64,000 bases of DNA from Actinomycetes bacterium (GTDB taxonomy: Bacteria > Actinomycetota > Acidimicrobiia > Acidimicrobiales > RAAP-2), in NCBI GenBank assembly GCA_021786095.1, contig JAJYNX010000023.1, positions 68,739 to 132,738 on the forward strand. The letters are read 5' to 3'. Each line of letters begins with the position of its first letter. Positions within the stretch are counted from its first letter, which is position 1. Positions 1-10,253 of this stretch are shown here, in pieces. The notes beneath the pieces were generated by a model. It did no database searches and was not told the origin of the DNA. It saw only the letters and a program-made list of their open reading frames with translations. The translations under genes and the position numbers were made by a program.

Positions 1-316
1 ACACGCTGAGCCAAGATCGCGCCGGACTCCTGATTGTCCAATGAACTACTCTGTGGGGTCCGGGGGCGAGTAACTGTCGCGGGTATCTTCATCCACCGGG
101 CCGCTGGCGGATGGCGAAATGGCTATTTGATTGACCCGTGGAAGTTGCCAAGGAAGCCAACATCCGAGTCTGGAACGGATCTTGCTCAAACCAGTCATCC
201 TGCAAGTTCTCACGGAACAATGAATAGGAACGGCCAGCCAGGATTTGGGGTGAGCGTCGGGTCACTGATGCCACGGCAACCAGCAATCACCCCCAGACGA
301 TCTCGTTGCGTGACGA

Positions 317-922
317 ATGCCTAAGGTTGTAATCGTGACGACTGGAAGACGCTATGCCTTGACTGCACTGGTCTTGATTGTTGTCGCAGCGTCTTCTTCG
401 ATTGTGACCTGGTCAGTCATTTCGACGAATAGGTCGTCGCCGTCCAGTTCGATCGTTCCTGAGTGCATGCAAGCTCAGCTTCAGGGCGCCATAGAACAAC
501 GTGGCGGTGGGGGCTACACCTACGTCCCCCTCGGCTACACCTTCCTCATCGTTAATATCGGCACCAAATCGTGCGAGTTGCGGGGCTACCCGTACGAAGT
601 GATCTTCTCCACCACGAGCGGCGCACCCGTGAAGGTTTCGATCTCGCACCAGCCAAACGTGCTCTACGCCCAACCCAAGGTTCAGCGCGTTGTGCTACGT
701 CCCGGTGGGGTCGCGTCCTTTGGTATCAGCTATGCCAACGACAATGTCTCTCCACCAAGCAAGCCGGCGAGGTGCATCGCAACGTTGATCGATTTCCGTC
801 TACCCGCGCGACTGTCTGCCTTGTATTCGTTCGAGTTCGTACTCAGGCCGATCGATTTCTGCCAGACAGATCGGAAGGTGGCAATAACCCCGGTGGAGGG
901 ACGAGTTGCGCCCCAGTCGTAA
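317..922 (+). CDS. DUF4232-like secreted/membrane-anchored protein
   Basis: N-terminal hydrophobic segment; ECMQAQLQ...GYTFLIVNIGTKSCELRGYP resembles DUF4232. Confidence 0.6.
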   Translation: MPKVVIVTTGRRYALTALVLIVVAASSSIVTWSVISTNRSSPSSSIVPECMQAQLQGAIEQRGGGGYTYVPLGYTFLIVNIGTKSCELRGYPYEVIFSTTSGAPVKVSISHQPNVLYAQPKVQRVVLRPGGVASFGISYANDNVSPPSKPARCIATLIDFRLPARLSALYSFEFVLRPIDFCQTDRKVAITPVEGRVAPQS

Positions 923-1229
923 CGGAATTGCTCCGAGCGCTTCTTCGGACGCCGGTTGAAGGTTGTAGAGTTGTCACGTCGAGCCCTCAGACACCGGTGC
1001 CGCAAAAAAGCCTTCAGTCGCGCAAGCGGATCTTTCCCTGAGGGGCAGTCGATGAAGACTGATTCGGTACAGGTCAGAGTCTCCGGAGTACAAGCCGATT
1101 CATTCCAGGCGGGTTGGAAGATCGTGGACCGATTAGTTCACGGCGGAGGAGCGGACCTCATAGAGCCGGCGTTCGAGCTGGCTAGCTGAACTCAACTCGC
1201 CTCGCCGGCGAAGTATCTGTGGAACTTTT

Positions 1230-1274
1230 AAGACGGCGATCTCGTCACCATCGCGGCGGCGAGATCGCCGTCTT
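1230..1274. terminator. Perfect 15-bp inverted repeat (AAGACGGCGATCTCG / CGAGATCGCCGTCTT), 15-nt loop
   Basis: Arms 1230-1244 and 1260-1274, read directly. Confidence 0.55.
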
Positions 1275-1365
1275 GGCGCCGAAAAGGGTGATTGCTTGTA
1301 ATTCACCTGGGCTAATATGTGAACTCCGGCGGTGAAGCATTTCTCAATGCATTTCGCCATCCACC

Positions 1366-1438
1366 GGGCCGCTAGCTCATCGGGAAGAGCAGGGGACTTT
1401 TAATCCCAAGGTGCCGGGATCGAGACCCGGGCGGCCCA
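1366..1438 (+). tRNA. tRNA-Lys (TTT)
   Basis: GGGCCGC acceptor pairs with GCGGCCC; anticodon loop CTTTTAA; T-arm CCGGGATCGAGACCCGG. Confidence 0.92.
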
Positions 1439-1855
1439 CTGAGCACACGTGAACGTTCACGCTCATGACTCGCAATGGTATCGGTGCCCCGAGACAAGAG
1501 TCGAAGATCTTCAACTTGCTCACCGCCTCGAGAGCAATCCCCGTTCCGACTCGCCAACCCGTCGCACACTGCTCCAGGGCTCCTGTCAGGCCACCGACCT
1601 CTGGTTCACCTCCCACTGAGTGGCCACCCCGGGACAGCTCTTCTCGACGGAACGAAATCGACGGCGCCGCCCACTGCCACTCCCCACAGTTGGGGAATTT
1701 CGACACTCACCCCTGGGGGGTTTCCATCATTCTGGTCACTAAGTACTTGAGGCCGCTAAATCATCCGCATGGTTCCGTGGGTGGTAAACATGCCACGCGC
1801 TTCGCTTGCATCAGAGTAAAGCTAATTTCACACGCCGAGCGCAGGAGATACCACG

Positions 1856-2611
1856 ATGGCCTGGTCCAAGACAGTATTCTCGCACAACGGCGCACCGTGC
1901 AGTGTTTGCGGGAGATTGGTGCAGAAAGGCACCGAGGGCTGGACGGACTCATCCCAGCCCAGGGGGAAGCGTGTGCGCTGTTTGATGTGCGGGCCCGTGG
2001 AAATGGTCACGTCACCAGCAGATCCGGTGGCGGGCTCCTCGGCATTGCGCCATGACAAGCGCTACCGCGGCAACAGCAACCTGAAGGGTGCCCAGGGGGA
2101 GTACCTAATGGGAACGTACCTGGCCGCGGATCTGGCCCCGGGGGCCCGCGTCCTCACCGATCGCAAGGTTCCGGGCGACTCCGAGGCGAACATCGATCAC
2201 ATCGTCGTCGCCTCCACTGGCGTATGGATCATCGACTCGAAGAAATGGTCCGGGGAGATCAGGTACCGCAGCCCCGGGTTCCCGAGCACCGACCCTCGCA
2301 GGTATCTCACGGTGGACGGGAAGGACCGGACCTCAAACATCGCCAACATCTACCGACTTGTCATCCCTGTCGCCGGAGTGATCGGGGACACAAAAGTTCC
2401 GGTGCACCCGGTGCTCGCGTTCGTCGAGGCCATGTGGGGTATCAAGGAAGGTCTGCACTTCAAGAGAGGTAAGGGGCCCTATGAGCACGAGGGCGTCCTC
2501 ATCTCTAGTGGGCACAGCTTCATCGAACTCATTAACGCGACCGGACCTCTATTGCCCGACGCCGTTGAAACTCTCTGGCGGAAGCTCGACGCGGCAATGC
2601 CTCCTCGCTAG
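1856..2611 (+). CDS. NERD domain (nuclease-related) protein with N-terminal zinc ribbon
   Basis: CSVCG...CLMCG; IDHIVVASTGVWIIDSKKWSGEIRY matches the NERD/PD-(D/E)xK core; RBS aggag. Confidence 0.8.
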   Translation: MAWSKTVFSHNGAPCSVCGRLVQKGTEGWTDSSQPRGKRVRCLMCGPVEMVTSPADPVAGSSALRHDKRYRGNSNLKGAQGEYLMGTYLAADLAPGARVLTDRKVPGDSEANIDHIVVASTGVWIIDSKKWSGEIRYRSPGFPSTDPRRYLTVDGKDRTSNIANIYRLVIPVAGVIGDTKVPVHPVLAFVEAMWGIKEGLHFKRGKGPYEHEGVLISSGHSFIELINATGPLLPDAVETLWRKLDAAMPPR

Positions 2612-3549
2612 CCTCGATCATTCGTGAGAGTTTTCCGAGGGCGTCTCGCCGTACTTTGTTGATTGATGGAAGCCGACTGGCGTTACTTTCGCCATTGTCT
2701 CGATTGTCGTGACGCCCATGGCGTCGATTTCGACCATGCAAAGTGACCCGACGGGTGCCGTCGCACAAGTTGATATGTAGCATCAGGTACGAGCTGATAC
2801 GTCAGTCGCGGGAGAATTGGTCACAGCCCTCGAGATTGACAGGAGGTCAGTCTCGCAGTGTTGACACCAATCGGCACCATGGAGGACGGCAAGCCCGCGT
2901 CTTGACACATCAGGGAACCTGGGTGAATACCCTTGCATTCAATCAAGCGGCGCCAGGTCGGCTCAAGCGCCTCTGCGCCTGCCATCACCGTAAAGCCAAC
3001 TCCCGTCCTCGACGGGTGTGGTCGAATTCGTCCTCGGGGCCACAATCGGGCAGTGTGCGATCGGCACCGCGCTTCGGCAACGATACTTTGGAGCCTCACC
3101 CTCCTCACCCAGCCTGGTGGAACGGGTGCAGGACGTGGCACACCGATTCGATGGCGTGCCGGGAACGAAGCGTCACGGTCTTCACCACGGCGCTCCAACG
3201 CCCGGTTCGCGGGCGCTCTCTACGCGACCTCGGACCAGCCCGACTCCTGGCCGCCCACGCGCACGCAAAGGGAAGCCCGCAGCGAAACGTCGGTCTCCGA
3301 GATGAGCCCGCCCGGCACAGTGGTGGCGTGGTTAGACAGCGCGCGAGGACGGTCGTTGAATGGGCCGAGCGAATTCACGAGGTACCCCCAACCCACGATG
3401 ACGTCACGGTACTACTCGACGGGCGGTGTCCCGATTCGAGAGATCCAGTCTGGGCGGCCTCAAGGAGGTAGACGCCATCTCTTCCGTGAAAATAAACGAC
3501 ATGCACAACCGGATCGCTCTACAGCCCCCCCCCCGCAAACTTCTTTCAG

Positions 3550-3589
3550 TCCCAAGGTGCGGGGATCGAGACCCGGGCGGACCACTGAG
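3550..3589 (+). repeat. Duplicate of tRNA-Lys 3' end (attR-like)
   Basis: TCCCAAGGTGCGGGGATCGAGACCCGGGCGGACCACTGAG vs tRNA copy, 38/40 identical. Confidence 0.8.
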
Positions 3590-3934
3590 AACCCAAGCGC
3601 GACAAGGCCTTAGCGATGCCGTAGCCTCGCCGTTCTGCTCGTGACGAGGCACGCCCTCCTCGCACCGAACCCACCGTTAGCTTGCGGTGGTCTTTCATAC
3701 TCTTCACCAATTCGAGCCTCCCTTCACGCGATAACCCTCCCATCGCCATGACGTTCCCTGCTCGACGCACGCGATTAGCACCAGCGGCCACCCAGGTACG
3801 GACCCGACGAGCCGACCCGGGCGTCGTGCAGCAACCGAGTCCATCGTCGACTACCAGCACCTGGTGAAGGATGGTATGGCGTACACGGCAATCACGCCAC
3901 CAGTGACCACTCGTCGAAAACGACGTGCCAACTC

Positions 3935-4096
3935 TCAAGACCGTCTCAGGAGCAATAAGTACGAGAGTATGAAAGCCACCACGATTCCAACATTGACGAG
4001 CAGTCGAGCCGAGAAATTGTGCCGAAGGAAGAAGAAGTCGATGCTGACGATAAGGGTCACCATCACGAGCAGGTAGACGACGACCACCGTCCTCAT
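3935..4096 (-). CDS. Small two-TM hydrophobic protein
   Basis: MRTVVVVYLLVMVTLIVSIDFFFLRHNFSARLLVNVGIVVAFILSYLLLLRRS. Confidence 0.6.
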   Translation of the reverse strand: MRTVVVVYLLVMVTLIVSIDFFFLRHNFSARLLVNVGIVVAFILSYLLLLRRS

Positions 4097-4446
4097 GTGC
4101 ACCAACCTATCCCCACGGACCACTGCCGCAGCCATGCCCGTCAGTGGAGGAACCGGTCGTGCGCGGTACCCCTACCGTGGCGAACGACGCCATGTCATCC
4201 ACGGTGCCATCGCCGCAACCGCCACACGAGTCTGCACTGCCCGCGTCGCGCGCAACGCTCTCCACGTTCTCGCCGTCATCCCGTGACGAACTCGGCCACC
4301 GCAGAGCGAGACCGTGACCACGGGTCTCCTCGTGCCCTCCCTTCGACGGATGATGAGCGAATGTCGTCCGCGGTAGAGGACCGAGCACAGAGCACGCCTG
4401 GAGTGGGCCCCGGGTGATGATCCCCCCGGCTCGCTACTCTGACGAG

Positions 4447-5061
4447 ATGTCCTGGCCCGCCCAGCGCGTCACATCGATCCTGCTCACGGGTGGCGCGAGC
4501 CGCAGGATGGGGCGCGACAAGGCGAGCCTGCCTATCAACGGGTCCACCTTGGCTCGCCGCACGGCGGCTCTCCTCGAACGCGTGACTCTCACCGCGCTGG
4601 AGGTCGGACCGGGCACGTCGGGGCTGTGGGCGACCAGAGAGGTCCCTCCGGGCGCCGGCCCTCTCGCGGCAATCGCCGAGGGCTGCCGCGCACTGCGCCA
4701 ACACGGTCACGACGGAGGCGCGCTCGTCGTCGCGTGCGACTTACCCTTCGTGAGCGAGGATCTCCTGCGCTTCCTCGTCGCCTACGACGCGCCGGGCTCG
4801 GTCGTTCCGATCGTCCGCGGCCGGGCGCAGCCACTACTGGCGAGGTGGGGCCAACACGATCTCGACGCCACGCCAGGCCTCGTCGCACACGGCGCCCGAT
4901 CACTTCGCGCCCTGCTCGCTCGTCCCGGCGTGACCTTTCTTGATGCGTCGACGTGGAGTCACGTCGCCGACGACACAACCTTCGCTGATGTCGACAGCCC
5001 CGACGACCTCCGACGCCTCGGATTGTCCGTCGACGGCGAGGCGCCAACGAGCACAACGTGA
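4447..5061 (+). CDS. mobA: Molybdenum cofactor guanylyltransferase
   Basis: LLTGGASRRMGRDKASL and ACDLPFV motifs; TACTCT 6 nt before ATG. Confidence 0.85.
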   Translation: MSWPAQRVTSILLTGGASRRMGRDKASLPINGSTLARRTAALLERVTLTALEVGPGTSGLWATREVPPGAGPLAAIAEGCRALRQHGHDGGALVVACDLPFVSEDLLRFLVAYDAPGSVVPIVRGRAQPLLARWGQHDLDATPGLVAHGARSLRALLARPGVTFLDASTWSHVADDTTFADVDSPDDLRRLGLSVDGEAPTSTT

Positions 5062-5136
5062 AGCAGCACCGTCACGGGTGCCCCGCGTGCGACCGACCGC
5101 ACCACCCTCACGTCGTCGAGACGAATCGGTGAGTCG

Positions 5137-5376
5137 TCACCGGTCGCCCGTCCCGCTCGCCGGCTGATCGACGTAGCGTGCCAACTCCGTCGCTTCGAGC
5201 ACCGTGAGCCCGGCCGCGGCGGCCAGCCAACAGGCGACTGGAGCGGCGGTTCGATCCGACGCGTGCGCTGCCACTCCCGCGAGCGCGAGGATGGCTTCGC
5301 GCTGCGCCTCACTCGGCACCTCCTGGCCAACGAGCGCGGCGAAGGCGCTGATCCACTCGGTCCCCGACATGGTCAT
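5137..5376 (-). CDS. DUF6457-like protein
   Basis: Small helical protein; resembles DUF6457 proteins found near mobA/fdhD. Confidence 0.65.
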   Translation of the reverse strand: MTMSGTEWISAFAALVGQEVPSEAQREAILALAGVAAHASDRTAAPVACWLAAAAGLTVLEATELARYVDQPASGTGDR

Positions 5377-5495
5377 GCCCGCATCGTAGCCACCACCGTG
5401 GGCGTAGGGAGAAATCTACCGACGTCGCGGCGAGGCACCGACCCGTCGTCGGTAGGATCGACCCGAGCGGCTTGCGCGAGTCGCGGTGATCCACG

Positions 5496-6353
5496 GTGCG
5501 AGGGGGTGACGTGAGTCGAGTTTCGCCCGAACGACCGATCGTACGCATCACGGTCGGAGCCGATCGCGAGCAGGGCCGTGACGCCCTCTCTGGTGAGGAG
5601 CCCCTGGAGTTGCGCGTGGACGGCCGGTCGCTGGCGGTGACGATGAGGACGCCGGGAGCGGACTTCGACCTGGCCGCAGGATTCCTCGTCAGTGAAGGGG
5701 TCATTACCCGCACCGAGGAGCTGCGCGAGATTCGTTACTGCGTGGGGCGCGACGTCGACGAGGCCAACCAGTTCAACGTGCTCGACGTGCACCTCGCTGC
5801 GGGGATCACACCACCGGGCAGTGACGTGGCGCGAGCGTTCTTCACGACGAGTTCGTGCGGGCTCTGCGGCAAGTCTTCCATCGCGGCGGTGCGCACACGC
5901 TCACACTTCGACGTCCGCGATGACCCCCTCCAGGTGACCGCCTCGACCCTGGTGAGCCTGCCCGACCGCCTCCGCGCCGCGCAGCGCGTCTTCGAGCGAA
6001 CGGGCGGACTTCACGCGGCGGCGCTGTTCAGCGCCGACGGCGAGCTCATCGTCCTGCGAGAGGATGTGGGACGTCACAACGCGGTCGACAAGGTGGTCGG
6101 CTGGGCATTGCGCGAGGGACGTGTGCCGATACGCGACTCGATCATGCTGGTGTCGGGCCGGGCGTCCTTCGAACTCGTGCAGAAGGCGGTGATGGCGGGT
6201 GTGCCGATGCTGTGCGCCGTGTCCGCGCCGTCGTCGCTCGCCGTCGACCTCGCGAACGAGTCCGGTCTCACCCTCGTGGGCTTCCTACGGGCACCCTCGA
6301 TGGTGGTCTACGCCCGAGCCGATCGAGTGACGAACTCCACGGCCCCGGACTAA
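5496..6353 (+). CDS. fdhD: Formate dehydrogenase accessory sulfurtransferase FdhD
   Basis: [38 protein letters not shown]. Confidence 0.93.
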   Translation: MRGGDVSRVSPERPIVRITVGADREQGRDALSGEEPLELRVDGRSLAVTMRTPGADFDLAAGFLVSEGVITRTEELREIRYCVGRDVDEANQFNVLDVHLAAGITPPGSDVARAFFTTSSCGLCGKSSIAAVRTRSHFDVRDDPLQVTASTLVSLPDRLRAAQRVFERTGGLHAAALFSADGELIVLREDVGRHNAVDKVVGWALREGRVPIRDSIMLVSGRASFELVQKAVMAGVPMLCAVSAPSSLAVDLANESGLTLVGFLRAPSMVVYARADRVTNSTAPD

Positions 6354-8651
6354 CTACGTCATCGCCGCCGACGGAACCGACACCGGCTCCAGCCGGACGA
6401 TGATGGACTTCGAGGTCGGCGTGTTGCTCCCGATCGCGGTCGAGTCGAGCGGCACGAGCACGTTGGCCTCGGGGAAGTAGGTCGCGGCGCACCCGCGCGG
6501 CGTCGGATAGGCCACCGCGCGAAACGCCTCGGCTCGACGCTCGCCATCCGACCACACACTCACGAGATCGACCGAGTCGCCGTCCGCAAGCCCCCGCTCG
6601 GCCAGGTCGTCGGCGTTGACGAAGACCACGCGGCGCCCGCCCTCGATACCGCGGTAGCGGTCGTCCAGTCCGTAGACCGTGGTGTTGAACTGATCGTGCG
6701 ACCGAACGGTCTGCAAGATCAGGTGCCCCTCGGGCAGGTGGATCGCGTCGAGCGCGTTGCGGGTGAAACGCGCCCTGCCGGTGGCGGTCGCGAACGTTCG
6801 CGAGTCGTGCGGGCCCCGAGGCAGCATGAAGCCGCCCGGCTGACGCACCCGCTCGTCGAAGTCCTCGAACCCCGGGATCACCTGCTCGATGTGGCGGCGA
6901 ATCACGCGGTAGTCGCCCGCCATCGCGCGCCACCCGACGTCCTCGCCGAAGAGCGCCTCGCCCAGTCCCGCCACGATCGCGACCTCGCTGCGCAAATGCG
7001 GCGAGCCCGGCGCGAGTCGTCCTCGCGAGGCGTGCACCATCGACATGGAGTCCTCGACGGTCACGAACTGCTCGCCACCCTCCCGCACGTCCCGCTCGGT
7101 GCGCCCGAGGCACGGCAGCAGCAGCGCCGACTCTCCGTGATAGAGGTGAGAGCGATTCAACTTGGTGGCGACGTGGACCGTCAACCGGCAGTTCGCCATC
7201 GCCGCCATCGTGACCGCGGTGTCGGGAGTGGCCGCGACGAAGTTGCCCCCCAGCGCGACGAAGACGTCGACCCGGCCGTCGCGCATGGCACGAATCGCCT
7301 CCACCGTGTCGTAGCCGGGATCGCGTGGGGGGGCGAAGCCGAACTCCTCACCCAGACGGTCCAAGAAGGCGTCGGGCATCTTCTCCCATATGCCCATCGT
7401 GCGATCACCCTGGACGTTGCTGTGGCCGCGGATGGGCGACGGACCGGCTCCCGGTCGTCCGATGTTGCCGCGCAGCAGGAGAAAGTTCACGATCTCGCGA
7501 ATGGTCGCCACGGCGTTGCGGTGCTGGGTGATCCCCATTGCCCAGCACACGATCACGCTCTTCGCCGCCACGACGTCGTCGGCGAACTCCTCGATCTGCG
7601 TACGCGAGAGTCCGCTGGCTTCCTCGATCTGCGACCACTCGAGCTCTCGCCAGCCCTCGCACGCCTCCGCGAAGCCGTCACAGTAGGCGTCGATGAACGG
7701 ATGGTCGACGATCGTGCCCGGCGCCCTCTCCTCCCTCGCCAGCAGCGCCTTGTTGATGCCCGCGAACATCCCGAGATCACCGTTGACCCGCACCGGGAGA
7801 AAGCGATCCGTCAACGCCGTGCCCCGGCCCATCACGCCCCGAGCCCGCTGGGGGTTCTTGAAGCGCACGAGCCCCGCCTCGGGCAGCGGGTTGGCCGACA
7901 CGATCCTCGCGCCGCGACGCTTGGCCGTCTCCAGTGCGCTCAACATGCGGGGGTGGTTGGTGCCGGGGTTCTGCCCGACGATCACGATGAGATCGGCGTG
8001 GTCGGTGATGTCCTCGAGGCTGACGGTCCCCTTGCCCACGCCGATCGTCTCGGTGAGCGCCACGCCACTCGACTCGTGACACATGTTGGAGCAGTCGGGT
8101 AGGTTGTTCGTCCCCAGGCGTCGGGCGAGCAGTTGGAAGAGGAAGGCGGCCTCATTGCTAGCGCGGCCGCTGGTGTAGAAGACGGCGCGGTTCGCGTCAG
8201 AGAGACTCGCCAGGTGCTGCGCGCACAACTGCAGAGCGTCGTCCCACGAGATCGGGGCGTAGTGGGTGGCCCCCGGCGCGAGGTAGAGAGGCTCCGTGAG
8301 CCGCCCGAACTGCTCCAACGAGTGGTCGTCGAGATCGCGCAGATCGTCGACGGAGTGCGTCGCGAAGAACGCGGGGCCCACCCGATCACGCGTCGCCTCC
8401 CACGAGACCGCTTTGGCCCCGTTCTCGCAGAACTCCGCGTGACTGCGGTGCCCCGGCGACGGGTCCGGCCACGCACAACTCGGGCAGTCGAAACCGTCAA
8501 CCTGATTCATGGCCGTCAGCGTCGCCAGACTCCTCGCGACGCCCATCTCGTTGAGCGCTCGACGCAACGACACCTCCACGGCGCGTGGCCCGACCGCCGA
8601 CGTCGCGGGCCTGCTCACCTCGATGCCGCTGCCAGTGACGTCATCGCCCAT
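6354..8651 (-). CDS. FdhF/YdeP-type molybdopterin oxidoreductase
   Basis: FDCPSCAWPDP, HAEFCENGAKAV, LPDCSNMCHESSG, GNFVAATPD; start chosen at MGDDVTGSG. Confidence 0.9.
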   Translation of the reverse strand: MGDDVTGSGIEVSRPATSAVGPRAVEVSLRRALNEMGVARSLATLTAMNQVDGFDCPSCAWPDPSPGHRSHAEFCENGAKAVSWEATRDRVGPAFFATHSVDDLRDLDDHSLEQFGRLTEPLYLAPGATHYAPISWDDALQLCAQHLASLSDANRAVFYTSGRASNEAAFLFQLLARRLGTNNLPDCSNMCHESSGVALTETIGVGKGTVSLEDITDHADLIVIVGQNPGTNHPRMLSALETAKRRGARIVSANPLPEAGLVRFKNPQRARGVMGRGTALTDRFLPVRVNGDLGMFAGINKALLAREERAPGTIVDHPFIDAYCDGFAEACEGWRELEWSQIEEASGLSRTQIEEFADDVVAAKSVIVCWAMGITQHRNAVATIREIVNFLLLRGNIGRPGAGPSPIRGHSNVQGDRTMGIWEKMPDAFLDRLGEEFGFAPPRDPGYDTVEAIRAMRDGRVDVFVALGGNFVAATPDTAVTMAAMANCRLTVHVATKLNRSHLYHGESALLLPCLGRTERDVREGGEQFVTVEDSMSMVHASRGRLAPGSPHLRSEVAIVAGLGEALFGEDVGWRAMAGDYRVIRRHIEQVIPGFEDFDERVRQPGGFMLPRGPHDSRTFATATGRARFTRNALDAIHLPEGHLILQTVRSHDQFNTTVYGLDDRYRGIEGGRRVVFVNADDLAERGLADGDSVDLVSVWSDGERRAEAFRAVAYPTPRGCAATYFPEANVLVPLDSTAIGSNTPTSKSIIVRLEPVSVPSAAMT

Positions 8652-8798
8652 CGTTCCCCCATCCGACGGTGCCGCCCACGCGCACGTGCCATCGGGCCCC
8701 ACGCCGACCCTATCGCGACCTGGCGACGAGGAGGGTGGCGGCGGGCGAGCGGGCGCGTCACCTTCTCGTTGAGGGAGCGTGACGGTAGGGTGACACCC

Positions 8799-8936
8799 GT
8801 GACGAGCACTCTGATGGCGGTCCGTGGTGCCAGCGTGCCCGCCTGGCTCAACGCCCCGCAGCGAGTCTGTCGCGCGGCTGGCGCGGCCGAGGCCGCGGCG
8901 AGCCGGCACCGGATTCAGACGGTGGGTCCCGCGTGA
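8799..8936 (+). CDS. Possible small leaderless ORF (45 aa) coupled to moeA
   Basis: TAGGGT-N7-GTG; its TGA overlaps the moeA GTG (GTGA). Confidence 0.3.
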   Translation: MTSTLMAVRGASVPAWLNAPQRVCRAAGAAEAAASRHRIQTVGPA

Positions 8937-10177
8937 TCCCCGTGGACGAGGCACGGGCGTACGTACTCTCGCGGCTCTCGCCTCTGCGCCCCGTCGACCG
9001 TGCCCTCGGCGACGCCCTCGGGTGCGTGGCGGCGGCGGAGGTGCTCGCTCGCGAGGCGACGCCCCGCTTCGAGAACTCCGCGATGGACGGCTACGCACTG
9101 CGCGCCCGTGACACGGCGTCAGGCGCAGCGCGCCTGCGCATCGTCGACGTGGTGTTCGCCGGCGCGGCGTCCAGTCGAGCCATCGGCGAGGGCGAGGCCG
9201 CACGAATCATGACCGGGGCCCCGCTGCCCCCCGGCGCCGACAGCGTCTGCCTCCGAGAGGACACGCTCGTCGAGGCGGACGGGCACCACGTCCTCATTCA
9301 GCGCGCGGTACGCGACGGCGAGGCCGTGCGTCGCGTCGGCGAGGACGTGGTGGTGGGTCAGACACTGGTCCAGCCCGGCGACGTGATCGGACCAGCTCTC
9401 CTGGGAGCGCTCGCCGGCCAGGGCGTTCAGTCGCTGACGGTGCATCCCGCGCCGCGGGTGGGGGTTCTCTCGACGGGTGACGAGATCGTCGACGAGGCAT
9501 CGCCCCTCGCGCCCGGTCGTATCCGCGATGCCAATCGGCCCATGCTCATCGCGTCGCTGCGCCAATCGGGCTGCTCCCCCGTTGACCTCGGTCACGTCGA
9601 CGACGCGAAGGAGGCGCTGCGCGAGGCCTTCGAGCACGGTGCGCGCACGTGCGACGCGGTGATCTCCACGGGTGGCGTGAGCGCGGGCGACGCCGACTAC
9701 GTCAAGGTCGTCCTCGGCGAGCTCTTCGGCGACGCGGCGCGGTCCATGCAGGTCGCGATGCGACCGGGCAAGCCCTTCACGTACGCCTACGACGAGGCGA
9801 CGGCGACGCCCTTCTTCGCCCTCGCGGGCAACCCCGTCTCGACGCTCGTGGGCTTCGAGCTCTTCGTGCGGCCCGCGCTGCGGCACCTCGCGGGACACCA
9901 CGACCTCGAGAGGGTCGCGTGGCCCATGGTGCTCGACTGCGACATCGCACGCACGCGCGACGCCAAGCTGCACCTCATCCACGCGGTCTGCTACCTTCAC
10001 GAGGACGGGCGACTGCACGTGGCGCGCGTCGCCCCACCCGGCTCGCACCTCCTCTTCGCCGTCGCCGATGCGAACTGTTTGCTGCTGTCACCCGAGAGCG
10101 ACGGGCTGGTGGCCGGCGACGTCGTGTCGGGAATCATCGTCGACGAGTCGAGGGTCGCCGAGGGGCCCGGACACTAG
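8933..10177 (+). CDS. moeA: Molybdopterin molybdotransferase MoeA
   Basis: FENSAMDGYALRA, IMTGAPLPPGADSV, STGGVSAGDADYVK, ALAGNPVS. Confidence 0.95.
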   Translation: MIPVDEARAYVLSRLSPLRPVDRALGDALGCVAAAEVLAREATPRFENSAMDGYALRARDTASGAARLRIVDVVFAGAASSRAIGEGEAARIMTGAPLPPGADSVCLREDTLVEADGHHVLIQRAVRDGEAVRRVGEDVVVGQTLVQPGDVIGPALLGALAGQGVQSLTVHPAPRVGVLSTGDEIVDEASPLAPGRIRDANRPMLIASLRQSGCSPVDLGHVDDAKEALREAFEHGARTCDAVISTGGVSAGDADYVKVVLGELFGDAARSMQVAMRPGKPFTYAYDEATATPFFALAGNPVSTLVGFELFVRPALRHLAGHHDLERVAWPMVLDCDIARTRDAKLHLIHAVCYLHEDGRLHVARVAPPGSHLLFAVADANCLLLSPESDGLVAGDVVSGIIVDESRVAEGPGH

Positions 10178-10253
10178 GTCGGCGACCAGGGTGCGCTCGG
10201 ACGGCGGCGCGCCCCGATCCCCTGACCAGTGACGAGCGACGCCACGCGCGACA

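Larger units (their letters stand above)
1404..3589. mobile_element. Putative small tRNA-integrated genomic island/remnant bounded by att-like direct repeats
   Basis: tRNA 3' end 1404-1443 repeated at 3550-3589 with 2 mismatches in 40 nt; contains NERD gene; no integrase recognised. Confidence 0.55.

Noticed and set aside
2743-3471. 242-aa plus-strand ORF in the island
   Set aside because: No recognisable domain, overlapping ORFs in several frames, no RBS; not supported as coding.
3550-3589. Second tRNA-Lys gene
   Set aside because: Only the 3' portion is repeated; upstream sequence cannot form the acceptor, D or anticodon arms.
6696-8102. Plus-strand ORF of 468 aa
   Set aside because: Shadow of the FdhF/YdeP-like gene on the opposite strand.
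9119-10048. Long minus-strand ORF (309 aa) opposite moeA
   Set aside because: High-GC mirror ORF with low-complexity composition and no domain; moeA is clearly the real gene.
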